Assembly: GCA_023213315.1 (NCBI GenBank) | Contig: JAKCPI010006266.1 | Span: 62,001-126,000 of the forward strand | Direction of reading: 5' to 3' | DNA length: 64,000 nt | Source of the DNA: Euborellia annulipes | Lineage: Eukaryota; Arthropoda; Insecta; Dermaptera; Anisolabididae | Shown: piece after piece, positions 1 to 11,404 of the stretch | How positions within the stretch are numbered: position 1 is the first letter of the stretch | Layout: every line of letters begins with the position of its first letter | The notes under the pieces: generated by a model | Told to the model about the DNA's origin: nothing | The model's database searches: none | The model's input: only the letters and a program-made list of their open reading frames with translations | Made by a program: the position numbers and the translations under genes

Positions 1-1104
1 ATATTAAACAGGAAGCGGTCCCTCTCAACCGTAGCAAGTGGTCTGACGCACACGCGCTACCTGGGTGGCAGAGCTGAACAAATGATATCTGATATGATGA
101 TGATCCCTCCATCCCTTTCGCACATTGATATAGTACAGATTTTTTGAAGTCGCTTAGAAAATAGTCAGCTAAAAGAAAGTATACAAAAATATTTGTTTCG
201 CTATCAATGTTGATCTCCTTGAAAGTAGGCAAATTTCAGATATAGTTTAAAATGATGTTTCAATTTTATATAGACAATATGTGTGTACAAATACTTGTTT
301 GAGAAGTCTCTAATAAAAAATATTCGCCAATCGAATTTTTTTATACCCTTTTTCCAGAAGCTTGCAGACTATAATCAATCAATCCCACAAATTAGTGTCT
401 CAATAAGCTTTTAAAAATTGTTTTTAATTAATATAAAAACAAAAAAACAAAAAAAAAAAAAAAAAATGATAAATACAGTATGTTCGGATAGAAATATTTA
501 CGAACATAATGAATTTTTATTTTAATGTCAAGCTTACAGATGAATAGAAATCCAGAAAAAGTGAATTTTAATTTCTCTTTCATAAACGAAATATGGAATT
601 ATCAAAAAAATATAAATTAAAATTCTCAAGGTTTTTTTTTTTTAATCATTAAAAAAAAGAAAAGAAAATGTTTTTCAACAACTCTTGAAGAAAAAAAAAA
701 CGAGAATATATTTTTAATTTTTTGGCAAATTCTTCAAAGTAATAAGGACGTTTTTACTTGTCAGATTCTGTGTATTTAAAAATTGTTAAAAAATATAATT
801 TTATGGCATTATATACAGTATTAAATTAAATTTCTCTCTTTTTATCTCCCCACTCATCCCTCCCATCACCATACTATAAGCAAAAAAAGTAATCAAATAA
901 AACTATTAATATACATATATTAAAATGTAGTTGTTTAATTCTTTCATTTATTATACTGTCACTTTCGTAATTAGGAATATCCCGAGGGAATAAATTCAAG
1001 GACAGACTATAAATAATTATCCAATAAACCCTTTCAATAAAGGAAATGTAAAAAAAGGGTGGCTGAAAAAGGTTTTAGATCAAATTGAAATGTGAAGTTT
1101 TAAA
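1..1104. other. AT-rich stretch without recognised gene
   Basis: The first 80 bases are richer in G and C than what follows, and one frame stays open for about 24 codons from base 3, but there is no start codon or convincing splice site. The rest is A/T runs, including a poly(A) run near 450. I see no repeat family or gene here. Confidence 0.6.
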
Positions 1105-1325
1105 AGTGTCTTCTTCTACTATCCTTGCCTCATTCCCGCAGTGCGGGGTCAGCGGAATGGGATTTTTGCCACCGGAAGAAATAGAACAAGCCGGCCCGAC
1201 CCACGGTCTGATGCCTGTTGAAAATATAAAAGGGACAGACATGTAAAGAACAGGACTGCCAGTCCCAGCTCGGGTAGCTCGTGGTCGCTATCCACGTACC
1301 CAGAAGATGTGGGCCCCTGAGCATG
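1105..1325 (-). mobile_element. Non-LTR retrotransposon 3' coding/tail fragment
   Basis: On the minus strand one frame reads QASDRGSGRLVLFLPV. The fragment at 31385-31865 reads QASDSATGRPVLFLPV and there follows a cysteine-histidine motif typical of retrotransposon ORF2 C-termini. The upstream part (minus strand, from about 1325) also matches 22440-22577. The fragment is 5'-truncated and carries stops, so it is dead. Assignment to non-LTR elements rests on the 31385 copy; the exact clade is not clear. Confidence 0.55.
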
Positions 1326-1688
1326 AAGAGTGTAATGAAATGAAAAGTAGATGTTGGACGCGAAACTTAAATATTCCTAAAATATAAATGATTTATAAGT
1401 AAACCTAATTCAATTCAATGAAATTAATTGTTAGGTTTGTTAGTCTCCTAACAAGATAGATATGTATTCTGATAAGCATACGATAGGTGTGGTGGCTCCA
1501 TGGAACAAGCGTGCTAGCCAATTTTAACGAGATATTATTGTTTGTCCTTTAATATACAATTATGTTTATATGGTATTAACAGCACAAGAGGTAAGAAACA
1601 TAATAAGAATATAAAAATGGTGATAATATCTATCATACATTTCTAAAAAAAAAAAAAACCCCGAGTTGAATATATTTTTGCGAGATCG
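1326..1688. other. AT-rich stretch, nothing recognised
   Basis: No open frame, repeat family or RNA-like structure was recognised. A poly(A) run near 1648 precedes the homopolymer block that follows. Confidence 0.5.
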
Positions 1689-1965
1689 AAGGACGACTAA
1701 CCCCCCCGGGGGTTGGGGTGGTTGGTGGGGGGCCTCCCTCTTTTCCCCACCGCGGGGGGTTGGGCCCCCCGCGGGCCTTTAATTTTTTTTATTGGTTTTT
1801 AACAAATAATAAAAAAGAAAAGCCCCCCCCAAAAATAAATTAAAAAATTTTGGTTTAAATTTTAAAGGTTGCAAAAAAGTGTGTGGGGGGGGGGGGGGGG
1901 GGGGGGGGGGGGGAGAGAAAAAGGTGAGAATTATTAAAAAAAAAAAAAAAAAAGGACGACTAACG
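1689..1965. repeat. Homopolymer-rich block between two copies of AAGGACGACTAAC
   Basis: The 13-mer AAGGACGACTAAC occurs at 1689-1701 and again at 1953-1965. Between them lie runs of C and G, a G run of more than 25 bases at about 1887-1912, and A runs. The identical flanks suggest either a duplication around an insertion or, more likely, low-quality sequence inserted during assembly. Treat the internal bases as unreliable. Confidence 0.5.
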
Positions 1966-2157
1966 CCTGGTGCTTAGACAAACACATCACCATCTCCGAA
2001 GAATACCTCTTATCATCATTTATAAAAAGGAAGTTGAGATAGACCCTTCGGCGAGCAATTGCAAAATTTCCGAACAGTGAGCAAGAACAAATTTGATGCA
2101 TTTGCTGGCCTTCGGCGAGTAAGGGGGGTTCAGGGGGCGCAGCCTATATATTAGTCT

Positions 2158-2347
2158 GACCGAAACAAGATTTTTAGCCGAAATTTCGGTTTCAATTTTA
2201 GTTTTGGTAGAAACCGAAGTTTGTTTTAAACTTTTTCTTTTTTTTTTTTTAGTATACGAGTCTCATCCCATCTTTTCAAACTCAGGTTTCGGCTGGTTTT
2301 GGCTGAAACCGGGATTTTTGGCCGAAACCGAAACTTCGCTCGGTTCT
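2158..2347. repeat. TTTCGG/CCGAAA-rich degenerate repeat
   Basis: Short words such as GGTTTCGGC, CCGAAACC and CCGAAATTTCGG recur many times on both strands, giving an imperfect fold-back minisatellite. It is not obviously coding. It abuts a diverged DH-element fragment. Confidence 0.5.
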
Positions 2348-2520
2348 TAACAATATATAAATATAAAGAGAAAGTATTGGATTCATGTAAAAGATTTTGA
2401 TGAGAATACAAGTTTTAAGGCCAAAAAAGTGGGTCCCGCAAAATAGTCTGTCTATATATACAAAGAGTAGCTACTAGTATTTTCCTAAAGTACTTTTTAA
2501 GTTTTTGTTTGTATTAATAG
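2348..2520 (+). mobile_element. DH element, diverged fragment
   Basis: The stretch GAGAAAGTATTGGATTCATG followed by GATTTTGATG, then AAAAAAGTGGGTCCCGC and GTCTGTC, matches the AT-hairpin end of the DH family in the same order as the copy at 18336-19021. The match fades after the AGTACTTTTTAAG segment. It is an old, truncated copy. Confidence 0.55.
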
Positions 2521-3914
2521 TACAATTTGCTGTAGTACTTCATATAAAAGATAAAAGCCATGGAAACAAATTTTTTTTTCTATGTTTATCTCTTGAATTC
2601 TAACATACCGTATTGCCGGAAACTCTAGAAATTTTAGATTCTTATTCAATAATACTTATTAAAATTATAGACTTATTATAATTTTATTTTAAACTTAGAT
2701 GGAATGCTTTATAAGATTCCACTTCCAATGAACAAAAATTGTTACCGGTAATTAAAAAAAAAAATTACTAGCCCCCTCTCCAAACTAAAACTCAAGGTCG
2801 CGTCTGACCCTCATAAAGAAAAGATCTGTAGAAACATAGGTACACTAAAATTTCAGATATTGAGAAAAATGGACTAGACATCTAAACAAAGCAGGTGTTT
2901 TTTTCTATTTTTTTCTTTGGCAACAAAGCAGGTTAAACATTAGCTTTAAAAGGAAAGGTTGGCCCAATTTTTTTTTTTTTTTTTTTTTTTAGCTCTTTTT
3001 GGCATAAGATACCAAAGTAAAAAAGCACAATAATGAAAGAATTAAAAAGTGATAAGAGAAATTTGGGACTGGAAGAAAAACGAATAATAGCTGTCAGAAA
3101 CTCTCAACAAAAGAATTCCTGTATCTTTAGGCTTATCTCTTTCTACATTCCTTTCTCAAACAGTAGTATGCATAAGTAGTGGACAGTTTTGTCCCCTAAA
3201 ATCATACATAATGTACTATAATAACATGCTTTTTTAAGAAATTTCGATGAAAATTTGAAAATTCTTTGTTTTACAACAATACTTTAAGTTAAGAAGTGAA
3301 CAGAGTACGGTTTCTGAGAACTTCAGATTATATGGGATTTCACAAAATAAGTTCGCGGTCGTTTTATATAAGTTTTTATTAATTAGGATTTTAAAACGAC
3401 ATTTCGGGAGAAATTCTGCTTTCTCCGAGTCTTATTAGATTACATACTTTAAACATACTTTTGCTGCAAGAATAGTATAACTTAAAATCTCAGGAGTTCA
3501 AAAAAAAAAACTAAAATTCTAACAAATTTACATACAAACTCGAATTAAAAATGGTAGGAATACGAATTAATTCTTTATTTTCGAAAATAACACTGTTGCA
3601 CCTTGAGTAAAAGCTTTTTTTTTCCTCTGAAATCTTACGGGACGGAGTTTTAAGAAAACTTAAGAAAAAAAGAGATATTTTGCGGCGAGTTTGAAAAGCT
3701 CAGATATGTGACTAGGCGAGATAAAAGAGCTTTTTTATTATCCTTACTGTGTTAGTAGCTCAAAATGGCGATTTTTGAATTATGAGAGTGTAGCAAAAAA
3801 GCGTTATATTTGAAACCATCTTCAAGGTTTATAAAATCAAAATTTCAAGACAAATAACCACGTATAGGTACATATATAAAAAAAAGTATAATCTTGTCCT
3901 GTTTCAAATAAAAC
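2521..3914. other. AT-rich stretch, nothing recognised
   Basis: Long A and T runs (for example near 2970-2990) and no frame longer than chance. No repeat shared with the rest of the window was seen. Confidence 0.5.
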
Positions 3915-3922
3915 TAATTATA

Positions 3923-4779
3923 CGGGCGTCCGAGCCAGTTGGGGGCCGGGGGGCCTGAAGAGGGGCCTATATTGAATTTGTTTTTTTTTTTTTGGGGGGG
4001 CTCATCTTCAAATATCCCTCTCCTCCATACACAAAAATATTTTTAAAATACCGTATAACCCTGAACCCCAAGGGCCCCGGGCCTCAAAGGGAAATTTTCA
4101 TTAAATTATGTTTTTTTTTTATCTAAATTTTTCGGTTTTTACTTGAGCCCTGAGGGCCCCGGGCTCTCAAAGGGAAATTTTCATTAAATTATGTTTTTTT
4201 TTATCTAAATTTTTCGGTTTTTACTTGAGCCCTGAGGGCCCCGGGGCTCTCAAAGGGAAATTTTCATTAAATTTTGTTTTTTTTTATCTAAATTTTTCCG
4301 TTTTTACTTGAGCCCTTAGGGCCCCGGGGCCTCTCAAAGGGAAATTTTCATTAAATTTTGTTTTTTTTTTATCTATATTTTTCCGTTTTTACTTGAGCCC
4401 TTAGGGCCCCGGGGCCTCTCAAAGGGAAATTTTCATTAAATTTTGTTTTTTTTTATCTAAATTTTTCCGTTTTTACTTGAGCCCTGAGGGCCCCGGGGCC
4501 TCTCAAAGGGAAATTTTCATTAAATTTTGTTTTTTTTTTATCTAAATTTTTCCGTTTTTACTTGAGCCCTGAGGGCCCCGGGGCCTCTCAAAGGGAAATT
4601 TTCATTAAATTCTGTTTTTTTTTTATCTAAATTTTTCCGTTTTTACTTGAGCCCTTAGGGCCCCGGGGCCTCTCAAAGGGAAATTTTCATTAAATTTTGT
4701 TTTTACAAATATATGGGGGCCTATGGCGGCTCGGGGCCTGGGGCGGACCGCCCCCCTCGCCCCCCTCGGTACGCCACTG
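3923..4779. mobile_element. hAT-like non-autonomous element with internal minisatellite
   Basis: The element is flanked by the 8 bp direct repeat TAATTATA (3915-3922 and 4780-4787), the target-site size typical of hAT transposons. The right end read inward is CAGTGGCGTACCGAGGGGG and the left end is CGGGCGTCCGAGCCAG, imperfect terminal inverted repeats. Both ends are followed by G/C-rich blocks. The interior is a tandem array with no coding capacity. A fragment of the same element recurs at 63355-63450. Confidence 0.75.
4072..4700. repeat. Tandem repeat, eight units of 82-85 bp
   Basis: The word GGGCCCCGG begins at 4072, 4154, 4236, 4319, 4404, 4488, 4573 and 4658, giving periods of 82 to 85 bp. 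Each unit holds CTCAAAGGGAAATTTTCATT, a T run, ATCTAAATTTTTC and TTTTTACTTGAGCCC. Length differences come mostly from the T run. Units 1-3 share TTTTTCGG and later ones TTTTTCCG, which suggests expansion by unequal exchange. Confidence 0.9.
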
Positions 4780-4787
4780 TAATTATA

Positions 4788-4868
4788 TTACTTTCTCTTA
4801 CCCTATATATGAAATATATAGGAGAGAAAGTATTGGATCATGTCAAAAATTCGATGTCGAGATTTTTT
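4788..4868 (+). mobile_element. DH element, terminal fragment
   Basis: TACTTTCTCTTACC, an AT hairpin, GAGAGAAAGTATTGG and then TCAAAAATTCGATGTCGAG match the AT-hairpin end of the DH family. The copy starts directly after the target duplication of the hAT-like element, so that element landed at the very edge of this DH end. Only the terminus is present. Confidence 0.75.
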
Positions 4869-6111
4869 TTTAGTTCTCATAAATGGCTGAAAAGTCAGCA
4901 AGAAATCATCAATTAAGCAAATATTAATCTATTTGAATTTATATTTATTTATCAATGGTATTTCTTTTACCATCTTTACGAGGTGGTTTTATTTTTATTT
5001 TTTATTTTTTTAAGAAGAGAAATGTTTAGTATTTTACGGCGTTAAAGACAAATGTGTCTCTTCATGTCATTTTTAAGATTATTTTATTCCTTTTATTGAA
5101 ATATATATTGGAAAAAAAGACTATATATCACCGAGATAAGATAATTATTTTTTAATACCATTCAGAATTGAAAAAAATAATATTCTGTTGAAAATTTAAC
5201 ATTCTTTCATTAGACAATTATTGTATTTAAAATATTTTTTTTAAATCCTTAAAAAAATGTTAAAGCCTTTCTTGGACCGTTAAATAATAAGAATGATATA
5301 TGAGAATTATATGATAAAAAGAGGATTTTTTTATTCTCCTACTTCTAACGGGATTTCTGAGGTCTCTACCTGCCCCTAAGTAGATAGCTTTATGGTATTT
5401 GGGGTTTTTTGGACTGTAGCCAGCCAAGGTTGGCTGGCTTGTCACACGTGCGAGGCTTCTCCGTCCAAAAAAAAAAAAAATGAACAGCAAAAAAAAAAAA
5501 AAAAACATCACCCTTCTCCTTCCTGCAAATTACGATTACTACTCTCTCAGTTCATTCAGATTTAAAATTAAAATAGCTGACGCGGCGGCGTTCTCATCTA
5601 TTTTTAATTTTAAAAATTTGTTTTACCTGTTTAGCTAAAAATGTTTAACTTTGATTGGCTGAATTTATTAATTTAAAAAAAAAAAAAAAAAAAAACACGA
5701 AAAATAGATCTCAAAATAAAAAAAGTTTTAAATAGTTGGAAGAGATTAAGAATATTTAATAAGTAATAAAGATATTATTGAGAATAAAAAAAGTTAAGTG
5801 TATTATTTGATATTTTACTTAAATTAAGAGTTAAATTAAATTTATGCTCCACTGGATTTAAATGAAATGTTTTAATTCATGAAAGAAAATGCAAGTGAAT
5901 TTTTTTTTATTTTATTATAACACGCTAGGAAGTAAATTTGAGTATTAATGATTTTTTTTTAATAGTGGTTAAATTTAAATCTCATAATTTGAAAAAAAAA
6001 CTATTTTAAATTTCTTAGGTAGCTGAGATACAGTCTGGAAATTTAAATATTCTAATAAATAATTATCGAAATTTCACGCTCTTCTTCGGGACGAAATATA
6101 ATAATAAAAAA
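4869..6111. other. AT-rich stretch with one perfect small hairpin
   Basis: Nothing gene-like is seen. A 10 bp perfect inverted repeat, AGCCAGCCAA/TTGGCTGGCT with two bases between, lies at 5418-5439 in a GC-richer patch (5345-5470) that ends in A runs. That patch may be the end of a retroelement, but no diagnostic motif is visible. Confidence 0.45.
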
Positions 6112-6240
6112 AAAACATGTATATCCATCAAAATCTCGAATTTTTTACATGATCGCAATACTTTCTCTCTCTTTCCCTATATATATGAGTCGTCCATTTC
6201 CAAAAGTACACATATGGTATATAGGTAAGAGAAAGTAAAA
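6112..6240 (-). mobile_element. DH element, terminal fragment
   Basis: TATATCCATCAAAATCTCGA, then CATGATCGCAATACTTTCTC and finally GGTAAGAGAAAGTA match the AT-hairpin end in reverse orientation. The loop between the two hairpin arms is longer than usual and has unrelated sequence. Only this terminus is present. Confidence 0.7.
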
Positions 6241-6266
6241 ACTTTTTAGTACCTCAAAATTGTAGG

Positions 6267-6366
6267 ATCAATAATTTAATTATCTAATTTTTTTAGGAAC
6301 TGAATTTCATTTTTAATTAGGTCAAAAATTTACCTCCTAAAGAAATTAGATAATTAAAATATTGAT
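6267..6366. repeat. Fold-back repeat with 32 bp arms
   Basis: The left arm at 6267-6298 (ATCAATAATTTAATTATC...) pairs with the right arm at 6335-6366 (...GATAATTAAAATATTGAT) with a few mismatches, leaving a 36-base loop. Transcribed, it would make a stable AT-rich hairpin. It could be the remnant of a small inverted-repeat transposon. Confidence 0.6.
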
Positions 6367-6944
6367 TGTAAAATTTTTAGTTTTAGAAAATTTTTAAGAC
6401 TTTATAGCCTCAGATGCCTGAAAAATTTAAAAAAAAAACTGTTTTTCTCTTAAACCCTTCATTTATTAAAAAAAAGATGTATAGTTAGTAAACTGTAAAT
6501 ACACCCTCTTTAACACGGAAAAGCAGCAAAGAAGTTAAATAAATAGAAATTAATTTTTTTTTGTACTTATATTTTTTTTTAATAAAAAATAAGAGAACAA
6601 AAAAAAGGATCATTCGATATTTTTAATATTACTTAAAAATAAGTAGCAAAAAAAAAAAAATTCATAAAATGAACAAAGTTTTTTAAAAACAGAAAAGTAA
6701 AAAATTAATTAAAAAGATTCCATTAAAAAAAAAAAAATTCTGAAAAGGCTTTTATTAAAATTCTCAATGAATGATAGATAGTTGGTGAATTTATCCTCTG
6801 GATCAAATCATTCGACAATGACAATATTAATTGGTACTAAAATATTCTGCGTATTTAAATAAGATACTAAATATCGAACACTTAAACTACGACCGGTGTT
6901 TAATTAAAATATTTTGTGTTAAACCATCTTAATTAGTTGGATTA

Positions 6945-7665
6945 TTCTTGCTTGTCACACCATATTTAGTTTTCGGCAGTTTATTAGAAATTATGTAAAA
7001 TTTATGAGCGTAGAAAAATAATTATATTTTATAAGAATGAGGTGGATAGGAGTAGATTTTGTAGTAAAGAATAAAGAACAGAACGATTGCAGTTACGTTT
7101 ATTTCGTTTATTAATCACTCCAAGCCTACCTTTCGGTCAGATATGCGACCATCCTCAGAGCTCTAGGAATTTTGTTGGCACAGTCCTGAGGATGGTCATA
7201 TATCTGATCGAAACGTCCCTTTGAAATGATTAATAAACGAAATAAACGTAGCTGCAATCGCTTCAATATCCAAGAGTAAAGTGTGCTTCAGACAATTTTT
7301 AGAGAAAAATAAGAATATACATTTTAAAGAGCATCTAAAATTTAATGGATTTATGAATTTTAATCAAAATTGTTAGAACGAATTTTGAGAAAAACTACAA
7401 AAGTACATCCAGCTAAGTACTTGTACTCTGACCGATTTTGTTCAAAAGCTTCGTGTTACGTCCTAGAGAGATAATATCAAACCTCAACCTCTTAGCTCTT
7501 TTCATTTTTGAAATATTTTGTTCATAGACAAACCATTTGCGGTACTTAGGGAGCCTAAAAACGTGATTTCCATTAAAATCGGGACGTCAAATTTTTCACA
7601 TGAATTCAATACTTTATATATACAGTATTAACATAAATAGGTAAGAGAAAATAAAAAAATCTGAA
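6945..7665 (-). mobile_element. DH element, diverged copy interrupted by a palindrome
   Basis: The left part begins CTTGTCACACCATATTTAG, the inner arm of the large hairpin end. The right part (from 7265) follows DH order through AATATACATTTTAAAGAGCA, AAAGTACATC, the GTTCAAAAGCTTCGTG region and the terminal GGTAAGAGAAAATAAA. The two halves are separated by the palindrome at 7084-7260, which must therefore have inserted later. Many point differences from 18336-19021 make this an older copy. Confidence 0.7.
7084..7260. mobile_element. Palindromic element with two hammerhead-like cores
   Basis: Arms of about 75 bp (7084-7158 and 7183-7260) are inverted copies with some mismatches and a short centre. 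Each arm holds the hammerhead-like core. On the plus strand CTGAGGA begins at 7186, a five-pair stem GGTCA/TGATC follows, then GAAAC at 7210-7214. The left arm has the minus-strand counterpart at 7131-7158, ending GAAAG. No protein is encoded. It interrupts a DH element. Confidence 0.65.
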
Positions 7666-8204
7666 TTTGACACATTCAGAGTTAATAAAATTTTATATTA
7701 ATTTTTAAAATAGTTGAAAATGAATTATTTAAAAAAATATTAGAAAAAACTCTTGAAAATACCCTTAATACAGTAATTATTTCAAAGAAAATTATTAATA
7801 TACTAAGATGAATAATTGGTCTGATCTCATTAGAGCTTAGTATACTCTAAAGGATTATTATTTTTAAATCTTAAAATATTCATTTATATAAATAATTTAA
7901 GGACAATGACTTTGAAATTCTTATATTTAAATATTTGAAGACGATAATAACATTGATTATTTTATATAACCGGTTGAGACTAGCAACTCACCATATAATT
8001 TGATCTTTTTTTTTATTTAATTTGTTTATATAGAAATTATAAATAGCTTGGAAAATTTTGTATTAAAAGGTTTTGTTAAAAAAAAAACAGCTGTAATATC
8101 AAAAATATCTAGTAGAATATTTTGCATTCCAAAAGACTATTTTAAACGATCTTATTTAATTTTAATTTCCTGCAGTAAGAGGATCGTGAAAAATTTAACC
8201 CAGA

Positions 8205-8275
8205 ATGCGGTACTGTGGTCTAGTGATGGGGCATGCCGAGTACAAATTGGTTCGACTCCGGACGGTAGTATACCC
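8205..8275 (+). mobile_element. tRNA-derived SINE head
   Basis: TGGTCTAGTGATGGGGCATG resembles an internal polymerase III A box and GGTTCGACTCC is a near-perfect B box, spaced as in tRNA genes. The head resembles the tRNA-like unit at 32900-32973 (both start GCG-TACTGTGGTC and contain GGGCATG). The acceptor stem does not close, so it is a SINE head or tRNA pseudogene, not a working tRNA. Polymerase III transcription is inferred from the boxes. Confidence 0.6.
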
Positions 8276-8616
8276 CCAATTCAATATTTGATAATTAATT
8301 AATTTAAATATCATTGGATGATTAAAATGTGAATATATGTGTCTTATATATTTTATTTGGAAAAATTTATATATATTTAATTAAATCAAATTTGATATTC
8401 AATTAATTTTTTTTTAATAAATTTTAATGGTGTGCATAAAATGGAACAACAATTTTTATCACGTAAAATACCAATTTGATGAAAGAGTGCTAAGAGATTG
8501 AGTTCTCTAATGGCTGACTAATATTTAATCGATTCATGATTATGATATAACTATAGTACATATAGTAACTTAACAAAATATAATTAATGAACTTAATTGA
8601 AAATCAATCAATAAAA

Positions 8617-8735
8617 AATCTGGTGTGACACAGCACAGTACACAACTTTCTATTAAGGTAATTGAAGTTGTGTTCTATTGCTTGTCACACCGGGCTTTTC
8701 TGTGTCGATATATATTTAGTTCACGGCGGTACATT
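8617..8735 (-). mobile_element. DH element, large-hairpin end
   Basis: AATCTGGTGTGACACAGCAC pairs with the later GCTTGTCACACC to form the large DH terminal hairpin, and GTGTCGATATATATTTAGTT follows as in full copies. The rest of the element is missing. Confidence 0.75.
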
Positions 8736-8746
8736 TTTTTTTAAAA

Positions 8747-8786
8747 GTCTGTTAAGGTCTGTTTCGGCATCGAAGGCCGTTTGCCC
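8747..8786 (-). mobile_element. SINE tail-domain fragment
   Basis: GTCTGTTTCGGCATCGAAGG matches, in reverse, the conserved SINE tail AAATGGCCT..TTGCCGAAAAGAC found at 58570, 61622 and 62075. Only the tail remains. Confidence 0.45.
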
Positions 8787-8990
8787 CCCCCCCTCCCAAA
8801 GGATTTGATTTTTATAAAGATTATATTATTCTAAATAAAATACTTCAAATTATATCTATGAGTATATAGGCCTATATACCTGTGCAAAATTAAATATCTT
8901 TTAGCCAAATTTGAGTATCTATTTGTAAGTGGATTTTAAGAAAAAAAAAGTTTACACCCCCCCCCCTTGGGGGGGGGGGGCAAGAAAAAG

Positions 8991-9072
8991 TTGAAATAGC
9001 GCCACTGCGCATGAGACGGGATGCGAACCTGCGACCCTTGGCACAGAAGGCCAGTACGGCGGTACATTGGAA
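8991..9072 (-). mobile_element. tRNA-like SINE head, truncated
   Basis: On the minus strand GGTTCGCATCC is one base from the polymerase III B box and is preceded by CCTTCTGTGCCAAGGGTCGC, as in the 3' half of a tRNA. The A-box half is not recognisable. It follows a block of C and G runs at about 8956-8980. Confidence 0.5.
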
Positions 9073-9339
9073 TCCAAATTGTAAAATTCATAAACATAAA
9101 AATATTTATATTTTATAAATTGTTTAACGTGTATTTCCATCAAATCGAATTTTGGATCTGAATATAAAAAAAAAAAAAAAAATATGCTTTATAGCTTATT
9201 TATATATTTGGGGGGGGGGGGGGAGTAAAAAGATTTTATGAAATGAGAAAATAAATTGCATTGAAAAGTGAATATTTTATATTTATGAAAGCATATTCGG
9301 AAGTGTTATGATCGGACCTTAATTGTGCCTCACCGCCCA

Positions 9340-9540
9340 CGTTTAAACACGTAGGCGCCTAAATGCAGCCAACAACACAACATCCACATCAACAACAACA
9401 ACATCCATCGTGAATGTGCAGCATGCATTCATCCGGAAAGCGGCGGCGGCCATGATCTTCATGACCAACGATTATTTTGGCCTTGATGGCCTGTTGAAAT
9501 TTTTTATGGCTGAACTTGAATTATTTCGGATAAATTAAAT
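9340..9540 (+). other. GC-richer island with CAA/ACA repeats
   Basis: The frame from 9347 to 9535 is open for 63 codons before TAA at 9536. It has a Thr/Ser-rich stretch coded by CAACAA-type repeats, then an Ala run next to CGGCGGCGGC, then MIFMTNDYFGLDGLLKFFMA from an internal ATG at 9452. Composition differs sharply from the surroundings. No splice site or family match is visible, so it is only a possible exon or untranslated exon. Confidence 0.2.
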
Positions 9541-9986
9541 GCACAAGAATGGAATTTAGAATAGTGTATCATTGGACGAAGAAAAAAAATTGGATTAAAT
9601 AAAAAAAAAAAAAAAATTTAAGCTCTGTAACAAAATAGAGCAAGAAAGGGAAGGGGAAATATTTATCCATCCATTGAACTTTTCTGTTAAATTTAATATC
9701 CTTTAGTCGCGTGTTAAATTTCCAAAAAAAAAAACATATTTTGGATGGTAAATTTTAATATCTGTTGCTTTTGCTTAGTTGTGAAATTATTTACGAGTAA
9801 AATTATTTTTTATGTCCTATGACGAATGATGGTTGTTATATTACACATTCATTGTAAGATAATACCCTTGTTAGTTTTGAAATATTAATTAATAAAGGTA
9901 GAAAAGATCACTTGGTATATACTTTGTTGGTTATTATAACATCATATGAAATGCGTGAGTGAGATTGCAATATTTTAGCATTTTTA

Positions 9987-10525
9987 CTTTCTCTTACCTA
10001 TTATGTTAATATATAGAGATAAAATATGTCTGTGAACAAAATATCTCAAGAACGAAAAGAGCTAGGAGGTTGAAATTTTATATTTAAATTAGGCACTCCC
10101 AGGAGGCGTGAAAATAAACTTTTAATCAAAATCGGCCAAAAAGTACTAGTACTTTACTGATGTACTTTTTCAGTTTTTTTTCGATTTTCTCAAAATTCGC
10201 TCCAACGATTTTGATTGAAATTCAAAAATCAATTATTTTTTTAGTTGCTCTTTAAAATGTATATTCTCATTTTGCCCTTGAAATATTCTGAAGACCACTT
10301 TATTCTTGTACTTCATAGAAAAGATAGAAATGGTTGCCATGGTAACAAAATATAAATATATTCCCACACAAATAAATTTTACATCTTGAATTCTAATATA
10401 TCGGTGGAAACTAAATATATGTCGACACAAAAAATTTGGTGTGACAAGCACAGAACACAACTTTCGATTAGCGAAGGTAAGAGAAAGTTGTGTACTGTGC
10501 GACCAGTCACACCAGATTTTTTTTT
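9987..10525 (+). mobile_element. DH element, nearly complete, internally deleted
   Basis: It starts TTACTTTCTCTTACC with the AT hairpin and ends in the large hairpin TGGTGTGACAAGCACAGAAC ... CAGTCACACCAGATT. Compared with 18336-19021 it lacks the segment around GTCAAAAATTCGATGTCGAG. It carries a perfect X-box-like palindrome at 10333-10346. The minus-strand open frame of 75 codons inside it is repeat-derived. Confidence 0.85.
10333..10346. promoter_or_regulatory. X-box-like palindrome in a DH element
   Basis: GTTGCCATGGTAAC fits the RFX-family X-box consensus (two GTNRCC half-sites facing each other). The same site occurs in other DH copies at 18831-18844, 37382-37395 and 63937-63950, and with one change at 51285-51298. 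Binding is inferred only from the match. Confidence 0.4.
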
Positions 10526-11404
10526 ATAACTCGAAAAAAGTCTGAATTTTATTTATTATACCAAAAGTTAATCTAAATGAGAAATTAATTTCTGAAGTTT
10601 AAATAAGTTTTATTCAGCGAGAATTGATTCCTAATTCAATATTGACTTGTTAAAGATTCATTTCCATTTTTGCCTTTCTGAGTAAATAAAATTTGGCAAT
10701 TTCTGATCCAAAAATGACTTTAGCTCAAAAAAGGACGAGCAACTATTATAAATCTTATCCTTGAATTCATGTAAAATGTTTATGTTCATAACAAAATTTG
10801 GGTATCCATGAAATTCAAATGAGTCTGAAATATATTCGTCGAGGCCATCCCTCCGGGTTCGTATAATGGACAGCAAATTGTTTTATTAAGATGAAGAAAA
10901 AAAAACGTTAATAAAAATTTGTTCTTTTCTCATATCCATCAAATAGTGTGTGTTGTTGGTGTCTTCTACTTCTTTTGCCCGAGAGGATAAAAATAAGATG
11001 AGTCACTGCAAATGAGTCGCGAGAGAGGAAGGTCAAAGCGGACGTCAAGTTCGCGAGCGGCCAAAAGGAAAAACGCACACACAAACTAACCAACCAACCA
11101 ACCTATACACAAAATTGAACACCAATTCAACAGATAGATGCAACAACATTTAGTGAGATCCCCCTGAGGGGATCTGATGTAAAAATAATTCATTGCTACT
11201 CTCAAGAGGCCCGATAATAACAAGCTTCTTATTTCCCATCACAAATGGATCCGATTCGATTCCCTCCCGTGTTCAATTTAAGCTTTTGATTAAGAAATAA
11301 ATAAAATACCATTGCCAGTGATTTAGGGATGAACTCTATATTCTGTTATGAAATAACTATAAACATGGTTGAATGTGAAAATAATAGAGATAATGTTATA
11401 TCGC
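10526..11404. other. Apparently single-copy stretch
   Basis: No repeat family was recognised. A perfect hairpin GATCCCC/GGGGATC with four loop bases lies at 11157-11174. An AP-1-like TGAGTCA occurs near 11000. The frame after 11012 stays open for about 45 codons but has no ATG. None of this is enough to call a gene. Confidence 0.4.

Noticed and set aside
4072..4700. CRISPR-like array
   Set aside because: Units are contiguous tandem copies of 82-85 bp without unique spacers, inside a eukaryotic transposon.
8205..8275. Functional tRNA gene
   Set aside because: A and B boxes are present but a cloverleaf does not close.
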